18,136 nt of DNA, from the NCBI GenBank assembly GCA_027489105.1, contig JAIYAJ010000601.1, forward strand, positions 1 to 18,136, read 5' to 3'. A program made the position numbers and the translations under genes. Shown in pieces: positions 1-6,109 of this stretch. The notes beneath the pieces were generated by a model, which searched no databases, was not told the origin of the DNA, and saw only the letters and a program-made list of their open reading frames with translations. The stretch comes from Zymomonas sp. GTDB lineage: Bacteria > Pseudomonadota > Alphaproteobacteria > Sphingomonadales > Sphingomonadaceae. Position 1 is the stretch's first letter. Every line of letters starts with the position of its first letter.

Positions 1-420
1 ATCGTCGACCTGCTGACCCGCATGGGCCAGGTGCTGGACGAGCGCAACATCCCCGAGACCGGCCGCTGGGTCGTGATCCCGGCCTGGGTGGCGTCGCTCA
101 TCAAGCGCTCGGAGCTGCGCGACGCCTCGCTGTCGGGCGACGGCACCACGATGTCACGCAACGGCAAGCTCGGCATGATCGACCGCTTCACGATCTACAC
201 CTCCAACCTCCTGCCCACCGGCGTCGCCGGCGGTCTGGCGGCGGGTGAGTGGGCGGTCTACGCCGGCCACGCGCACGGCCTCACCTTCGCGTCTCAGATG
301 ACGAAGATGGAGACCCTGCGGACCGAAACCACGTTCGGTACTCTCATGCGCGGCCTGCAAATTTACGGTTACAAAGTCGTCGACGGCACGGCTTTGACCC
401 AGGCCATTATCACTCCCTGA
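1..420 (+). CDS. Major capsid protein, C-terminal part (5' truncated by window)
   Basis: The reading frame is open from base 1, so the gene starts upstream of the window. The last 139 residues are present, ending in TGA at 418-420. The segment contains the pattern G-K-x-G-x-I-D-x-F-x-I-Y-x-S-N-L-L followed by an alanine/glycine-rich strand, an F-A-S-Q-M motif and a C-terminal Y-G-Y-K-V-V-D-G-x-A-L stretch. That layout is typical of the C-terminal half of HK97-fold coat proteins from podoviruses, where the A-domain strands close the capsomer. It would form the icosahedral shell. Its position directly before connector genes fits the usual head-to-tail gene order. The first ATG seen, at base 22, is internal and not the start. 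The family is recognised by general pattern; the exact coat subfamily cannot be named from this fragment. Confidence 0.82.
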   Translation: MVDLLTRMGQVLDERNIPETGRWVVIPAWVASLIKRSELRDASLSGDGTTMSRNGKLGMIDRFTIYTSNLLPTGVAGGLAAGEWAVYAGHAHGLTFASQMTKMETLRTETTFGTLMRGLQIYGYKVVDGTALTQAIITP

Positions 421-445
421 GCAATTTCAATAGCTTAGTGAGCGG

Positions 446-485
446 TTGACACCAAAGACTCCTAGGGTACTATCGGAACTATAAT
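446..485 (+). promoter_or_regulatory. Candidate sigma-70-like promoter(s) before the homing endonuclease
   Basis: A perfect TTGACA box lies at 446-451, with TACTAT at 468-473 after a 16-base spacer. A perfect TATAAT lies further on at 480-485, but it has no good -35 box at the normal distance. Starts from either -10 box would fall at about 480-492, after the 5' arm of the hairpin at 459-504. Such transcripts would carry a free ribosome binding site. This is sequence matching only; no start site is proven, and a phage polymerase may serve this region instead. Confidence 0.5.
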
Positions 486-504
486 CTGATACGAACCCTA
501 GGAG
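459..504 (+). promoter_or_regulatory. Long hairpin sequestering the ribosome binding site of the GIY-YIG gene
   Basis: CTCCTAGGGT at 459-468 is perfectly complementary to ACCCTAGGAG at 495-504, giving a 10-bp stem. Inside it, TATCGGA (471-477) pairs with TCTGATA (485-491) with one G.U, leaving a 7-base apical loop, ACTATAA, at 478-484. The 3' arm contains AGGAG (500-504), the Shine-Dalgarno site 7 bases before the ATG at 512. An mRNA reading through from the capsid gene should therefore hide its own ribosome binding site. The perfect TATAAT (480-485) lies across the loop. There is no T-tract after the stem, so it is not an intrinsic terminator on the plus strand. Confidence 0.75.
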
Positions 505-511
505 CTACACA

Positions 512-1342
512 ATGCCAAGCGGCATCTACGTCATCCGAAACGAGGTCAGCGGGAAGATGTACGTCGGGTCTGCAGTCGACATCGCGAAGAGGCTGGCGAA
601 GCATCGCTACCAGCTTCGCAGCGGCGTGCACCCGTCGAAGCATTTGCAGGCGTCGTTCAACAAATACGGCGACGCGGCGTTCGAAACCGCGACCCTTGAA
701 GTCTGCGAAGACCACCAGCTTGTCGAGCGAGAGCAGCACTGGATCAACGTGCTGAAGCCCGCCTACAACAAACGTCTCATCGCCGAGAGCAACGTCGGGC
801 TGACCACCAGCCCCGAACAGCGCGCCGCAGCGCGGGAGATCGGGCGCAGACCTGAAACCGTCAGCCGGCTGTCGGCGGCTGTGAAAGCATCTTGGGCGGA
901 CCCGGCTCGCAAGGCAGCGCGTATCAAGGGCCTCCGCGAAGCCTGGACCCCCGAGAAGCGCCAGCTCGTGTCAGAACTGCAGCGCGGCGTCGACAAGGGC
1001 GAGGCGGCTCGTGAAGCCCGTTGGTCCGACCCTGAGCAGCGCAAGCGCGCCAGCGAGACCATGCGGGCCAGGCACGCGGCCAGCCCGGTGCACACGGTCG
1101 ACAGCATCCGTGCCGCGATCGAGGCGAACCCGAACTGGAGGTGCGTCGAGATCACCGGCCACGCCATGAAGGACACGGCCACCGTGCGCTGTGAGAAGCA
1201 CGACCGCGAGCAGACTGTGACTGTCCGCAAGGCGCTACATGCCGGCTCCGGCTGCCGGCTGTGCGGCTTCGAGCGCTCGTCCGAGAAGCAGATGGGCCGC
1301 CCCAAGGGCCTTACCCTGAAGGTAAGCGGGGAGGGGCGGTAA
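512..1342 (+). CDS. Free-standing GIY-YIG homing endonuclease
   Basis: This 276-residue protein should cut DNA at a phage target site and drive spread of its own gene. The N-terminal nuclease has GIY at residues 4-6, YVG at 17-19, Arg27, Glu74 in an E-Q-H-W-I motif, and Asn86 (A-Y-N-K-R), matching the known catalytic set of the family (Arg27 and Glu75 in I-TevI). The middle carries two W-x-D-P basic repeats (about 128-145 and 171-188), resembling NUMOD-type DNA-binding modules. The C-terminus has a C-x2-H...C-x2-C putative zinc site (Cys227, His230, Cys248, Cys251). The ATG at 512 has AGGAG 7 bases upstream, inside a hairpin. No intron boundary is visible, so the gene sits freely between the capsid and connector genes. 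The stop TAA overlaps the next ATG. A palindrome site (1311-1325) encodes residues near its C-terminus. The call is secure; its cut site is unknown. Confidence 0.93.
   Translation: MPSGIYVIRNEVSGKMYVGSAVDIAKRLAKHRYQLRSGVHPSKHLQASFNKYGDAAFETATLEVCEDHQLVEREQHWINVLKPAYNKRLIAESNVGLTTSPEQRAAAREIGRRPETVSRLSAAVKASWADPARKAARIKGLREAWTPEKRQLVSELQRGVDKGEAAREARWSDPEQRKRASETMRARHAASPVHTVDSIRAAIEANPNWRCVEITGHAMKDTATVRCEKHDREQTVTVRKALHAGSGCRLCGFERSSEKQMGRPKGLTLKVSGEGR
1311..1325. repeat. Palindrome site 1, TTACC-CTGAA-GGTAA
   Basis: Exact arms with a 5-base spacer. It lies in the last codons of the GIY-YIG gene (codon phase cTT ACC, coding L-T-L-K-V) and ends 16 bases before the ATG of the next gene at 1342. 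Confidence 0.85.
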
Positions 1343-1689
1343 TGGCCACTCTCGACACTGTTCAGAAAGTGATCACGGAATGCCGGGTCCTGCTGCAGGA
1401 CACCGTCGTACCCTACCGCTATGCCGACAACGAGCTGATCGAGGCTCTGAACATCGCTGTGCTCGAGGCCCGTCGGCTTCGCCCCGAACTGTTCCTCGAC
1501 GGCTTTTCCTCGCTCCCCAGCTACAGCGCCGGCACCGACGCGTTCGAGGTCGATCCCATGTATCGGCCGAGCTTCGTCTACTACGTCGCCGGCCGCGCTC
1601 AGCTGCGGGACGACGAGCCGTCGCAGGACCAGCGCGCCACGGTGCTGATGAACAAGTTCATCGCCCAGCTGCTCTCGATCTCGGCGTGA
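1342..1689 (+). CDS. Probable head-tail connector (adaptor) protein
   Basis: This 115-residue protein is short and helical. The N-terminal half (residues 5-45) has the pattern L-L-Q-D, then P-Y-R-Y-x-D-x-E-L-I-x-A-L-N, then E-A-R-R-L-R-P-E-L-F, which is common in phage adaptor proteins that sit between portal and tail (T7 gp11-like position; possibly the DUF6682-type adaptors, from memory). A C-terminal helix contains Q-R-A-T-V-L-M-N-K-F. The start at 1342 is chosen because GGAGG (1330-1334) lies 7 bases upstream and the ATG overlaps the stop of the preceding gene; a longer in-frame start at 1261 would lie deep in the GIY-YIG gene. The following gene starts 7 bases after its stop, suggesting coupled expression. 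The structural role is inferred from pattern and position. Confidence 0.7.
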   Translation: MATLDTVQKVITECRVLLQDTVVPYRYADNELIEALNIAVLEARRLRPELFLDGFSSLPSYSAGTDAFEVDPMYRPSFVYYVAGRAQLRDDEPSQDQRATVLMNKFIAQLLSISA

Positions 1690-1696
1690 GGTGGCG

Positions 1697-2272
1697 ATGA
1701 GCAACTACACCCGCCTCCTCGACAACCTCAGGATCCGGCTCCCGGGCGCGCTCGACGGCCTGATCAAGCTCGAGCTCTTTAACGTCATCGACGAGTTCTG
1801 CCGGACCACGGACGCCAACCGCCGTGAGATCGAGACCACGCTTACCGCGGGCGTGAACGTGTACGACATCCGCCCCGCCGACGCCGAGATCGTCATGGCG
1901 CTGCAGGTCGCGCACAAGACACTTTCCGTGCGCAGCGCAGTCTACGACGCCGGCTTCATGACGTTGACCACTACACCGACCGCCGAGGACGCGACCGAGC
2001 CGCTGGTGACCCAGGTGTCGGTGGCGCCACTCTATGGCATCGGCAACCCCGAGCTCTGGCTGAGCGACGAGCTCTACCAGAAATGGTTCAACTGGCTGCT
2101 CGACGGCGTCCTCTGGCGGATGATGAGTCAGGCGGCCAAGCCCTATTCGTCGGAGCGCATGGCGCTCTACCACTCACGACGCTTCCGCAATGGCATGGCG
2201 ATCGCTCGGACCCAGGCAGGGGTCGAGAACACGCCAAACGCCAGCGCGTGGGCGTTCCCAGCATTCGCGTGA
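1697..2272 (+). CDS. Probable tail tubular / head-tail adaptor protein
   Basis: This protein has 191 residues. The N-terminus has the pattern L-R-I-R-L-P-G-A-L-D-G-x-I-x-L-E-L-F-N-V-x-D-E-F, and the C-terminus has L-L-D-G-V-L-W-R-M-M-S-Q followed by A-K-P-Y-S-S and a basic Y-H-x-R-R-F-R segment. This family occurs widely between capsid and fibre genes in podophages and probably forms part of the connector or upper tail, as gp11 does in T7. The ATG at 1697 is preferred because GAGG (1688-1691) lies 5 bases upstream; a GTG at 1691 in the same frame would overlap that site. The middle (residues about 45-110) looks like a beta-sandwich with Y-D-I-R-P. No enzymatic motif is seen. The exact function is inferred from synteny. 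Confidence 0.68.
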   Translation: MSNYTRLLDNLRIRLPGALDGLIKLELFNVIDEFCRTTDANRREIETTLTAGVNVYDIRPADAEIVMALQVAHKTLSVRSAVYDAGFMTLTTTPTAEDATEPLVTQVSVAPLYGIGNPELWLSDELYQKWFNWLLDGVLWRMMSQAAKPYSSERMALYHSRRFRNGMAIARTQAGVENTPNASAWAFPAFA

Positions 2273-2276
2273 CCCC

Positions 2277-3932
2277 ATGGGCAACGTTACCCCCGGCGTA
2301 ATCCTCGACGGCCTCAAGGGCACCGACGGCGCCCCCGGCTCTGTCTGGCGCGAAGGTGCGGGCGCGCCGTCGAACTCGCTCGGCGTGAACGGGGACTTCT
2401 ACCTCAACCGCTCGAACGGCGACGTCTACCAGAAGGTGGCCGGCGCCTACGGCCTGGTCGTGAACATCAAGGGCCCCGCCGGTGCGACAGGTCCCGCCGG
2501 TGCGACCGGCGCGACTGGCGCAACTGGCGCAACTGGCGCCGCGGGGGCCGCCGGTGCGACCGGCGCTGCCGGCCCGCTGGGTGGCCCTTCGTGGACGTTT
2601 GACAGCGCTACGACCGACGCTGACCCGGGCACGGGCAAGTTCCGCCTCAACAACGCCACCACTGCCTCGGCGGCGTTCATCTACATCAGCGAGACGGACG
2701 CCGGCGGGTACGCCATGGCTTCGTGGCTGGCGTCGCTCGACGACAGCACCAACACCTCGAGCAAGGGTCGCCTGACGCTGACCCTGGCGTCCGACCCGTC
2801 GGCGACCGCGGTGTTCGCGGTTACCGGCACCGTGGTGGTGAGCGGTGCGTACCGCAAGATCCCGGTCACCTGCATCTCGTCGGGGGCAGCGCTGACGGGG
2901 CGGGCTTACGCCCAGTTCGCCCCCTCCGGTGACTCGGTGTCCGGCGCGCGCAACCGCCTCGTGAACCCGGGCATGGCGATCGACCAGGCCAACAGTGGCG
3001 CTGCTGTCGACTGCGCGAACGGCGCTTCTTATTCTGTCGACCAGTGGCTCATGGCTTTGAGCGCCACCCCCGGCGGCACGTTGCGCGCCACGCAGACGGC
3101 TGTTCGTACCCCGGGCGGTTCCACGCACCGTCTTCGCCTCACCCCCCAGGTGACAGACGGCTCTTATGCCGCCGGCGACCTCTACACCATCGTGCAGTAT
3201 ATCGAGGGCACCCAAGTCGCTGATTTCGGTTGGGGCGCCGCGGGGGCCAAGCAGGTCATCCTGCGGGTGGGTGTCAGGAGCTCAATTGCAGGCACGTTCG
3301 GTGTCAAAGTCTACAACGCTTCCAACAATTACCGTTGGGTTGGGCTGATCTCGATCGCGGCTGGCGAGATCAACACGGATCTTGTGCGCTCCTTTGTCAT
3401 CCCAGGGCCGACAGCTGGTAGTTGGGCTACTGATACGGGCATTGGTGTCGCCGTCGCGGTTGTTCTGGCGTGTGGCACGACTTTTCACGGCGCTGAAGGG
3501 TGGGCGGCGAACGCGACCGCGACCACATCTGCGCAGACCCAGTTCATGGCGAGCGCTGGCGCGACCTTCGACCTGTTCGACTGCGGGCTTTATGTCGACA
3601 CCGCGGGCACGGGCGTCGCGCCCAGCTGGGAGCTGCCTGAATACGGGAGCGAGCTCGCTCGTTGTCAGCGGTACTACGTGCAGACCAGTGCAACCGCCCG
3701 TTTCCCGTCGACCGGCGCGGGCCAGACGCTCGAAACGCCTCTGTATTGGCCTGTGACTATGAGGGTCGCTCCGGGTGTTGGGAGGATAACCGGCGGTTCT
3801 TCCGCAAATCTTGCGGCGAGCGTGACCATGTCTAGCGCCACTCCTAACTTCGCTCGCTACGCGCTGATCTCATCGGGAGCTGGTGACTGCTACATCATCA
3901 ACGATGTCATCACAGCGAATGCGAGGATGTGA
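2277..3932 (+). CDS. Collagen-like tail fibre / receptor-binding protein
   Basis: This 551-residue protein should bind the host surface. Residues 1-65 hold a phage fibre attachment-like module with G-x-N-G-D-F-Y-L-N followed by G-D-V-Y-Q-K. Residues 66-101 are 12 Gly-X-Y triplets that would form a trimeric collagen-like stalk. A beta-rich module with F-R-L-N-N-A-T, Y-I-S-E-T-D and K-I-P-V-T-C follows (about 105-220). The C-terminal part begins with N-R-L-V-N-P-G-M-A-I-D-Q and S-V-D-Q-W and resembles jelly-roll carbohydrate-binding domains of fibres. The start at 2277 follows the previous stop by 4 bases and has no convincing Shine-Dalgarno site, so translation is probably coupled; a longer in-frame start at 2190 overlaps the upstream gene. 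Palindrome site 2 lies over codons 4-9. Base composition is less GC-rich at about 3270-3560, which suggests exchange of receptor-binding segments. Confidence 0.87.
   Translation: MGNVTPGVILDGLKGTDGAPGSVWREGAGAPSNSLGVNGDFYLNRSNGDVYQKVAGAYGLVVNIKGPAGATGPAGATGATGATGATGAAGAAGATGAAGPLGGPSWTFDSATTDADPGTGKFRLNNATTASAAFIYISETDAGGYAMASWLASLDDSTNTSSKGRLTLTLASDPSATAVFAVTGTVVVSGAYRKIPVTCISSGAALTGRAYAQFAPSGDSVSGARNRLVNPGMAIDQANSGAAVDCANGASYSVDQWLMALSATPGGTLRATQTAVRTPGGSTHRLRLTPQVTDGSYAAGDLYTIVQYIEGTQVADFGWGAAGAKQVILRVGVRSSIAGTFGVKVYNASNNYRWVGLISIAAGEINTDLVRSFVIPGPTAGSWATDTGIGVAVAVVLACGTTFHGAEGWAANATATTSAQTQFMASAGATFDLFDCGLYVDTAGTGVAPSWELPEYGSELARCQRYYVQTSATARFPSTGAGQTLETPLYWPVTMRVAPGVGRITGGSSANLAASVTMSSATPNFARYALISSGAGDCYIINDVITANARM
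2287..2301. repeat. Palindrome site 2, TTACC-CCCGG-CGTAA (one mismatch)
   Basis: The left arm is exact; the right arm has C instead of G at its first base. It begins 8 bases after the first base-triplet of the fibre gene start (ATG 2277-2279) and codes V-T-P-G-V in phase gTT ACC. Confidence 0.6.
2472..2579 (+). repeat. Gly-X-Y collagen-like coding repeat
   Basis: Twelve 9-base units code for Gly-X-Y triplets, mostly G-A-T, G-A-A and G-P-A. The units are similar in DNA but vary at third positions (ggtgcgacc, ggcgcgact, ggcgcaact), so the array is a little diverged and could change length by recombination or slippage. Confidence 0.9.
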
Positions 3933-4354
3933 TGCAGGTTCAATCCGCTCGCTACACCACGACCGGCACCGACGTCGGGATCACCATGCAGGACGGCACG
4001 GTGTGGACCACCGACGCCGAACTCCCCGCGGATACCGAGATCCGTCGCGCCCTGGCCGAGTGGATCGCAGCTGGCGGCGTGATCGCGCCCTACGCCCCGC
4101 CGGCCGCGCCCATCGTGCCCATCACGCGCCGCCAGCTGCGGCTGTGGCTGGTGCGCAACGGCGTGACCACGCTCCAGGTCGAGACGGTGATCGCGGCGAT
4201 CCAGCCCGACCAGGCGCGCGAGGAAGCGTGGGTCGAGTGGCAGGACGCCTCATCCTACGAACGCACGAACCCGCTCGTCGTGCAGGTCGGGCGCGCGCTC
4301 GGCCTCACCGATGCGCAGATGGATGCCGCCTTTCGCGAAGCCGCAACCTTCTGA
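3932..4354 (+). CDS. Small tail-fibre-associated protein, function unknown
   Basis: This 140-residue protein has two parts. Residues 1-50 form a beta-rich piece (Y-T-T-T-G-T and M-Q-D-G-T-V-W-T-T). A proline/alanine linker (about 50-63) leads to a helical C-terminal domain with I-T-R-R-Q-L-R-L-W-L, then E-x-W-V-E-W-Q-D-A-S, then N-P-L-V and L-G-L-T-D-A-Q-M-D. That C-terminal pattern recurs in small proteins encoded right after fibre genes in many phages; some are thought to be fibre assembly or fibre-tip proteins, but no role is proven here. The start at 3932 overlaps the fibre stop (TGATG) and has GAGG 5 bases upstream. No signal peptide or membrane segment is seen. Confidence 0.65.
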   Translation: MQVQSARYTTTGTDVGITMQDGTVWTTDAELPADTEIRRALAEWIAAGGVIAPYAPPAAPIVPITRRQLRLWLVRNGVTTLQVETVIAAIQPDQAREEAWVEWQDASSYERTNPLVVQVGRALGLTDAQMDAAFREAATF

Positions 4355-4362
4355 GGTGATCC

Positions 4363-5019
4363 ATGGATACCCTCGAGATCCAGAACACGCTCCTGAAGCT
4401 GGGCTACAAGCCCGGCCTGGCCGACGGCTTGTGGGGCAAGAACACCGAGCGCGCCGTCAAGGCGTTCCAGGAAGCGCACGGGCTGTCCGCTGACGGCAAG
4501 GTCGGGCCCCAGACGCTGCGCGCACTGCAGGCCGCGATCGCTGAGCCCACCGAGCCCGTTACCCCGAAGGTAAGCCCGGCCTTCGCGCAGAAGCCGGCCA
4601 CCCGCCGGATCGACGAGATCATCATCCACTGCACAGCGACGCCCGAGGGGCGCGCGCACAGCGTTGACGACATCCGCGGCTGGCATGTCGGCCAGGGCTG
4701 GAAGGACATCGGCTACCACTGGGTGGTGCTGCTCGATGGCACGGTCGCTCCAGGGCGGCCCGAGAGCCAGGTCGGTTCCCATGTCGCTCGCCACAACACC
4801 GGCACGCTCGGCGTCGTGTACGTCGGCGGTGTCGCGGCTGACGGGAAGACTCCCAAGGACACCCGCACGCCCGCGCAGCGCGAAGCTCTGCTCGCGCATG
4901 TGAACGCGCTCATCGCCCGTTACCCGACGATCAAGAAGGTGACCGGGCACAACCAGTACGCCGCCAAGGCGTGCCCCTCGTTCGACGTCCGCAAGGACCC
5001 CCTTGGCAAGCTCATCTAG
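4363..5019 (+). CDS. Endolysin: peptidoglycan-binding domain plus N-acetylmuramoyl-L-alanine amidase
   Basis: This 218-residue protein should cut the amide bond between N-acetylmuramic acid and L-alanine in the host wall at lysis. Residues 4-56 are a PG_binding_1-type three-helix domain (L-G-Y-x-P-G-x-x-D-G-x-W-G, then A-V-K-A-F-Q, then D-G-K-V-G-P-Q-T). A linker at about 57-81 follows, then an Amidase_2 (T7 lysozyme-like) domain from 83 to the end. Zinc ligands His89, His196 and Cys204 and catalytic Tyr118 and Lys202 are all in place, matching T7 His17, His122, Cys130, Tyr46 and Lys128. No signal peptide is seen, so export would need a holin. The start has a strong GAGGTGAT site at 4353-4360. 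Palindrome site 3 codes V-T-P-K-V (66-70) in the linker. Lysis genes follow directly. Confidence 0.93.
   Translation: MDTLEIQNTLLKLGYKPGLADGLWGKNTERAVKAFQEAHGLSADGKVGPQTLRALQAAIAEPTEPVTPKVSPAFAQKPATRRIDEIIIHCTATPEGRAHSVDDIRGWHVGQGWKDIGYHWVVLLDGTVAPGRPESQVGSHVARHNTGTLGVVYVGGVAADGKTPKDTRTPAQREALLAHVNALIARYPTIKKVTGHNQYAAKACPSFDVRKDPLGKLI
4559..4573. repeat. Palindrome site 3, TTACC-CCGAA-GGTAA
   Basis: Exact arms with a 5-base spacer. It lies inside the endolysin gene exactly in the linker between the binding and amidase domains, phase gTT ACC. Confidence 0.85.
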
Positions 5020-5028
5020 GAGACCGCT

Positions 5029-5148
5029 ATGCGCCTGATCGCCGTCCTCCTCGCCGTCTCGCTCTTCACCGCCTGCACCATGCGCGGCAGCCCCGAAGAT
5101 TGGGGCGCCGTCGCGATCGGTGTCGGCAAGATCATCTCTGACAAGTAA
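5029..5148 (+). CDS. Small lipoprotein in the lysis cassette
   Basis: This gene encodes only 39 residues. The N-terminus is M-R-L-I followed by a hydrophobic stretch and the lipobox L-F-T-A-C, so Cys16 would be lipidated and the mature product would have 24 residues. AGGAG lies 6 bases before the ATG. It sits between the endolysin and a holin, so a part in outer membrane disruption is possible (outer-membrane spanin subunits are short lipoproteins). However, it lacks the usual proline-rich stretch of Rz1, and no Rz-like partner with an N-terminal anchor and coiled coil is encoded nearby. An entericidin-like toxic lipoprotein is another option. The lipoprotein call is clear; its function is not. 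Confidence 0.72.
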   Translation: MRLIAVLLAVSLFTACTMRGSPEDWGAVAIGVGKIISDK

Positions 5149-5159
5149 CGGAGGCTTCC

Positions 5160-5330
5160 ATGACCTGGGATACCGCACAGCAGTTCCTTCGCATCACCCT
5201 GCAGTTCGCCGGCGGCATGCTCGTGTCGAAGGGCGTACTCACCGAAGAGATGGCCGCGACCGTGACCGGCTCGCTGATCTCGCTCGGTGGCGTGCTCTGG
5301 TGGGCGTTCTGGAACAAGAAGCGCGCCTAA
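5160..5330 (+). CDS. Pam3-gp28-like small holin candidate
   Basis: This 56-residue protein has the pattern L-R-I-T-L-Q-F-A-G-G-M-L-V-S-K-G-V-L-T-E-E, followed by a second hydrophobic segment (about 30-50) and a basic tail, N-K-K-R-A. This matches the Pam3-gp28 family of putative phage holins: a weak first hydrophobic helix, a short acidic turn and a second membrane helix ending in W-W-A-F-W. It would open the inner membrane so that the endolysin can reach the wall. GGAGG lies 5 bases before the ATG at 5160. Its TAA overlaps the next ATG, so the two holin-like genes are probably translated together. The holin role rests on family resemblance and position. Confidence 0.72.
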   Translation: MTWDTAQQFLRITLQFAGGMLVSKGVLTEEMAATVTGSLISLGGVLWWAFWNKKRA

Positions 5331-5713
5331 TGGCCGACATCCAGCCTCCCACCCCCGACTGGTTACATTCCGTGATCGGTTTGAAATCGCACCATGTCGT
5401 CGCTGGCGTCGCCGGCGGCATTGCGCGTGGGTTGGTTGGCAGAGAGTTTTCGTGGCCGCAGCGGCTGACTAGCGCGGTCGTCGGCGCCATGGTGGCTGGG
5501 TACGGCACCCCTGTGTGTACGCCGTTTATGCACGCCCTGGTGGCCTGGGTCCACAACTGGCTCGGCACGACACCCGCGGTCCCGCCGCTCAATCTCGAAG
5601 GCTCGACAGGGTTTGCTTTGGGTTTGATCGGTATGTCGCTGTGCGATGTTGCTATTCGCTGGGCAAAGCGCTGGTTGGAGAATACACTTCCCGCCATTGT
5701 CAAGAAAGACTAG
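5330..5713 (+). CDS. Second holin-like multi-span membrane protein
   Basis: This 127-residue protein has three likely membrane segments: about 22-37 (V-V-A-G-V-A-G-G-I-A), about 48-76 (T-S-A-V-V-G-A-M-V-A-G-Y-G) and about 96-112 (F-A-L-G-L-I-G-M-S-L), with a basic C-terminus ending in K-K-D. Size, topology and location after a small holin and an endolysin suggest a holin, antiholin or pinholin-like partner (LydA-type holins have a similar layout). The start at 5330 overlaps the previous stop in TAATG; an upstream in-frame start at 5120 would cover the two preceding genes. Codon use is less GC-rich than in the neighbours (many TTT, GTT and GGT in the second half), which hints at a separate origin. 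Confidence 0.62.
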   Translation: MADIQPPTPDWLHSVIGLKSHHVVAGVAGGIARGLVGREFSWPQRLTSAVVGAMVAGYGTPVCTPFMHALVAWVHNWLGTTPAVPPLNLEGSTGFALGLIGMSLCDVAIRWAKRWLENTLPAIVKKD

Positions 5714-5726
5714 CGGCTGTTATACT
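5697..5726 (+). promoter_or_regulatory. Candidate sigma-70-type promoter after the lysis cassette
   Basis: TTGTCA at 5697-5702 and TATACT at 5721-5726 are separated by 18 bases (or TTATAC at 5720-5725 with 17). This is a close match to the host consensus in an otherwise GC-rich stretch. It covers the end of the holin-like gene and the start of the only clear gap in this part, so it could drive the 100-residue protein, the nozzle and the downstream virion genes. Confidence 0.55.
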
Positions 5727-5734
5727 GTGGGCCC

Positions 5735-5752
5735 CGCTGGATATACTCAGCG
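5735..5752 (+). promoter_or_regulatory. Small inverted repeat in the 5' leader after the promoter
   Basis: CGCTG (5735-5739) and CAGCG (5748-5752) flank GATATACT. It would lie at the very start of a transcript from the 5697-5726 promoter, or serve as an operator; the loop holds a second TATACT (5742-5747) without a -35 partner. The stem is short and no T-tract follows, so it is not a terminator. Confidence 0.35.
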
Positions 5753-5787
5753 ATACCACACCCAACCCCACCATAACGGAGTCAACC

Positions 5788-6090
5788 ATGAGCGAAACCG
5801 AAGGCGCCCCGCGCCTGACCGCCCAGACCATCGCCGAGATGGAGCTTGGCCGGCAGCGCGTCCTCGAAGCCCAGCGGCGCATCGACGAGGCCCAGGCCCA
5901 GGCCACGAAGCTCCCCGAGCCCGAGGAGGGCATCGAGGTCGTCGAGATGAAGCCGAGGGCGCGCCGTGGCGTGAAGCTCGAGCGCGTCGACGTCCCGCCG
6001 CCCGCGCCGACCGTGTCCGAGCCGGAGCCCGAGCAGCCCACTGAGGGACCGACGGGTGCCGACCCGCTCGACGAGCTGCTGAACGCCTAA
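5788..6090 (+). CDS. Acidic, proline-rich hypothetical protein
   Basis: This 100-residue protein was not recognised. Residues 10-42 are likely a helix or coiled coil rich in Glu, Gln, Arg and Ala. A short basic stretch follows (M-K-P-R-A-R-R-G), then a proline/glutamate-rich tail ending in D-P-L-D-E-L-L-N-A. There is no signal peptide, membrane span or enzymatic motif. CGGAG lies 6 bases before the ATG at 5788. It follows a candidate promoter and precedes the tail nozzle-like gene, so a small virion or assembly factor is possible; this is position-based only. Palindrome site 4 begins 2 bases after its stop. Confidence 0.7.
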   Translation: MSETEGAPRLTAQTIAEMELGRQRVLEAQRRIDEAQAQATKLPEPEEGIEVVEMKPRARRGVKLERVDVPPPAPTVSEPEPEQPTEGPTGADPLDELLNA

Positions 6091-6092
6091 GC

Positions 6093-6107
6093 TTACCCGC
6101 GGGGTAA
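6093..6107. repeat. Palindrome site 4, TTACC-CGCGG-GGTAA
   Basis: Exact arms with a 5-base spacer, filling the 19-base gap between two genes. Its right half lies where the ribosome binding site of the gene at 6110 should be; the only purine run there (GGGG, 6101-6104) is part of the site. Confidence 0.85.
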
Positions 6108-6109
6108 TC

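Noticed and set aside
459..504. Intrinsic transcription terminator after the capsid gene
   Set aside because: The stem is long but AT/GC mixed with a structured loop and no T-run follows; the 3' arm is the next gene's ribosome binding site.
512..1342. Intron-encoded endonuclease with flanking group I intron
   Set aside because: The capsid frame ends properly at 420 and the next gene starts intact at 1342, so no interrupted gene or intron core is visible.
1842..1856. TTACC-GCGGG-CGTGA as a thirteenth palindrome site
   Set aside because: The right arm has two mismatches, which is near what chance allows once mismatches are permitted.
2190..2276. Longer start for the tail fibre gene
   Set aside because: It would overlap the preceding connector gene by 83 bases and add an Arg/Gln/Ser-rich stretch unlike fibre N-termini; the ATG at 2277 gives the typical G-x-I-L-D-G-L-K-G-T-D-G-A-P-G start.
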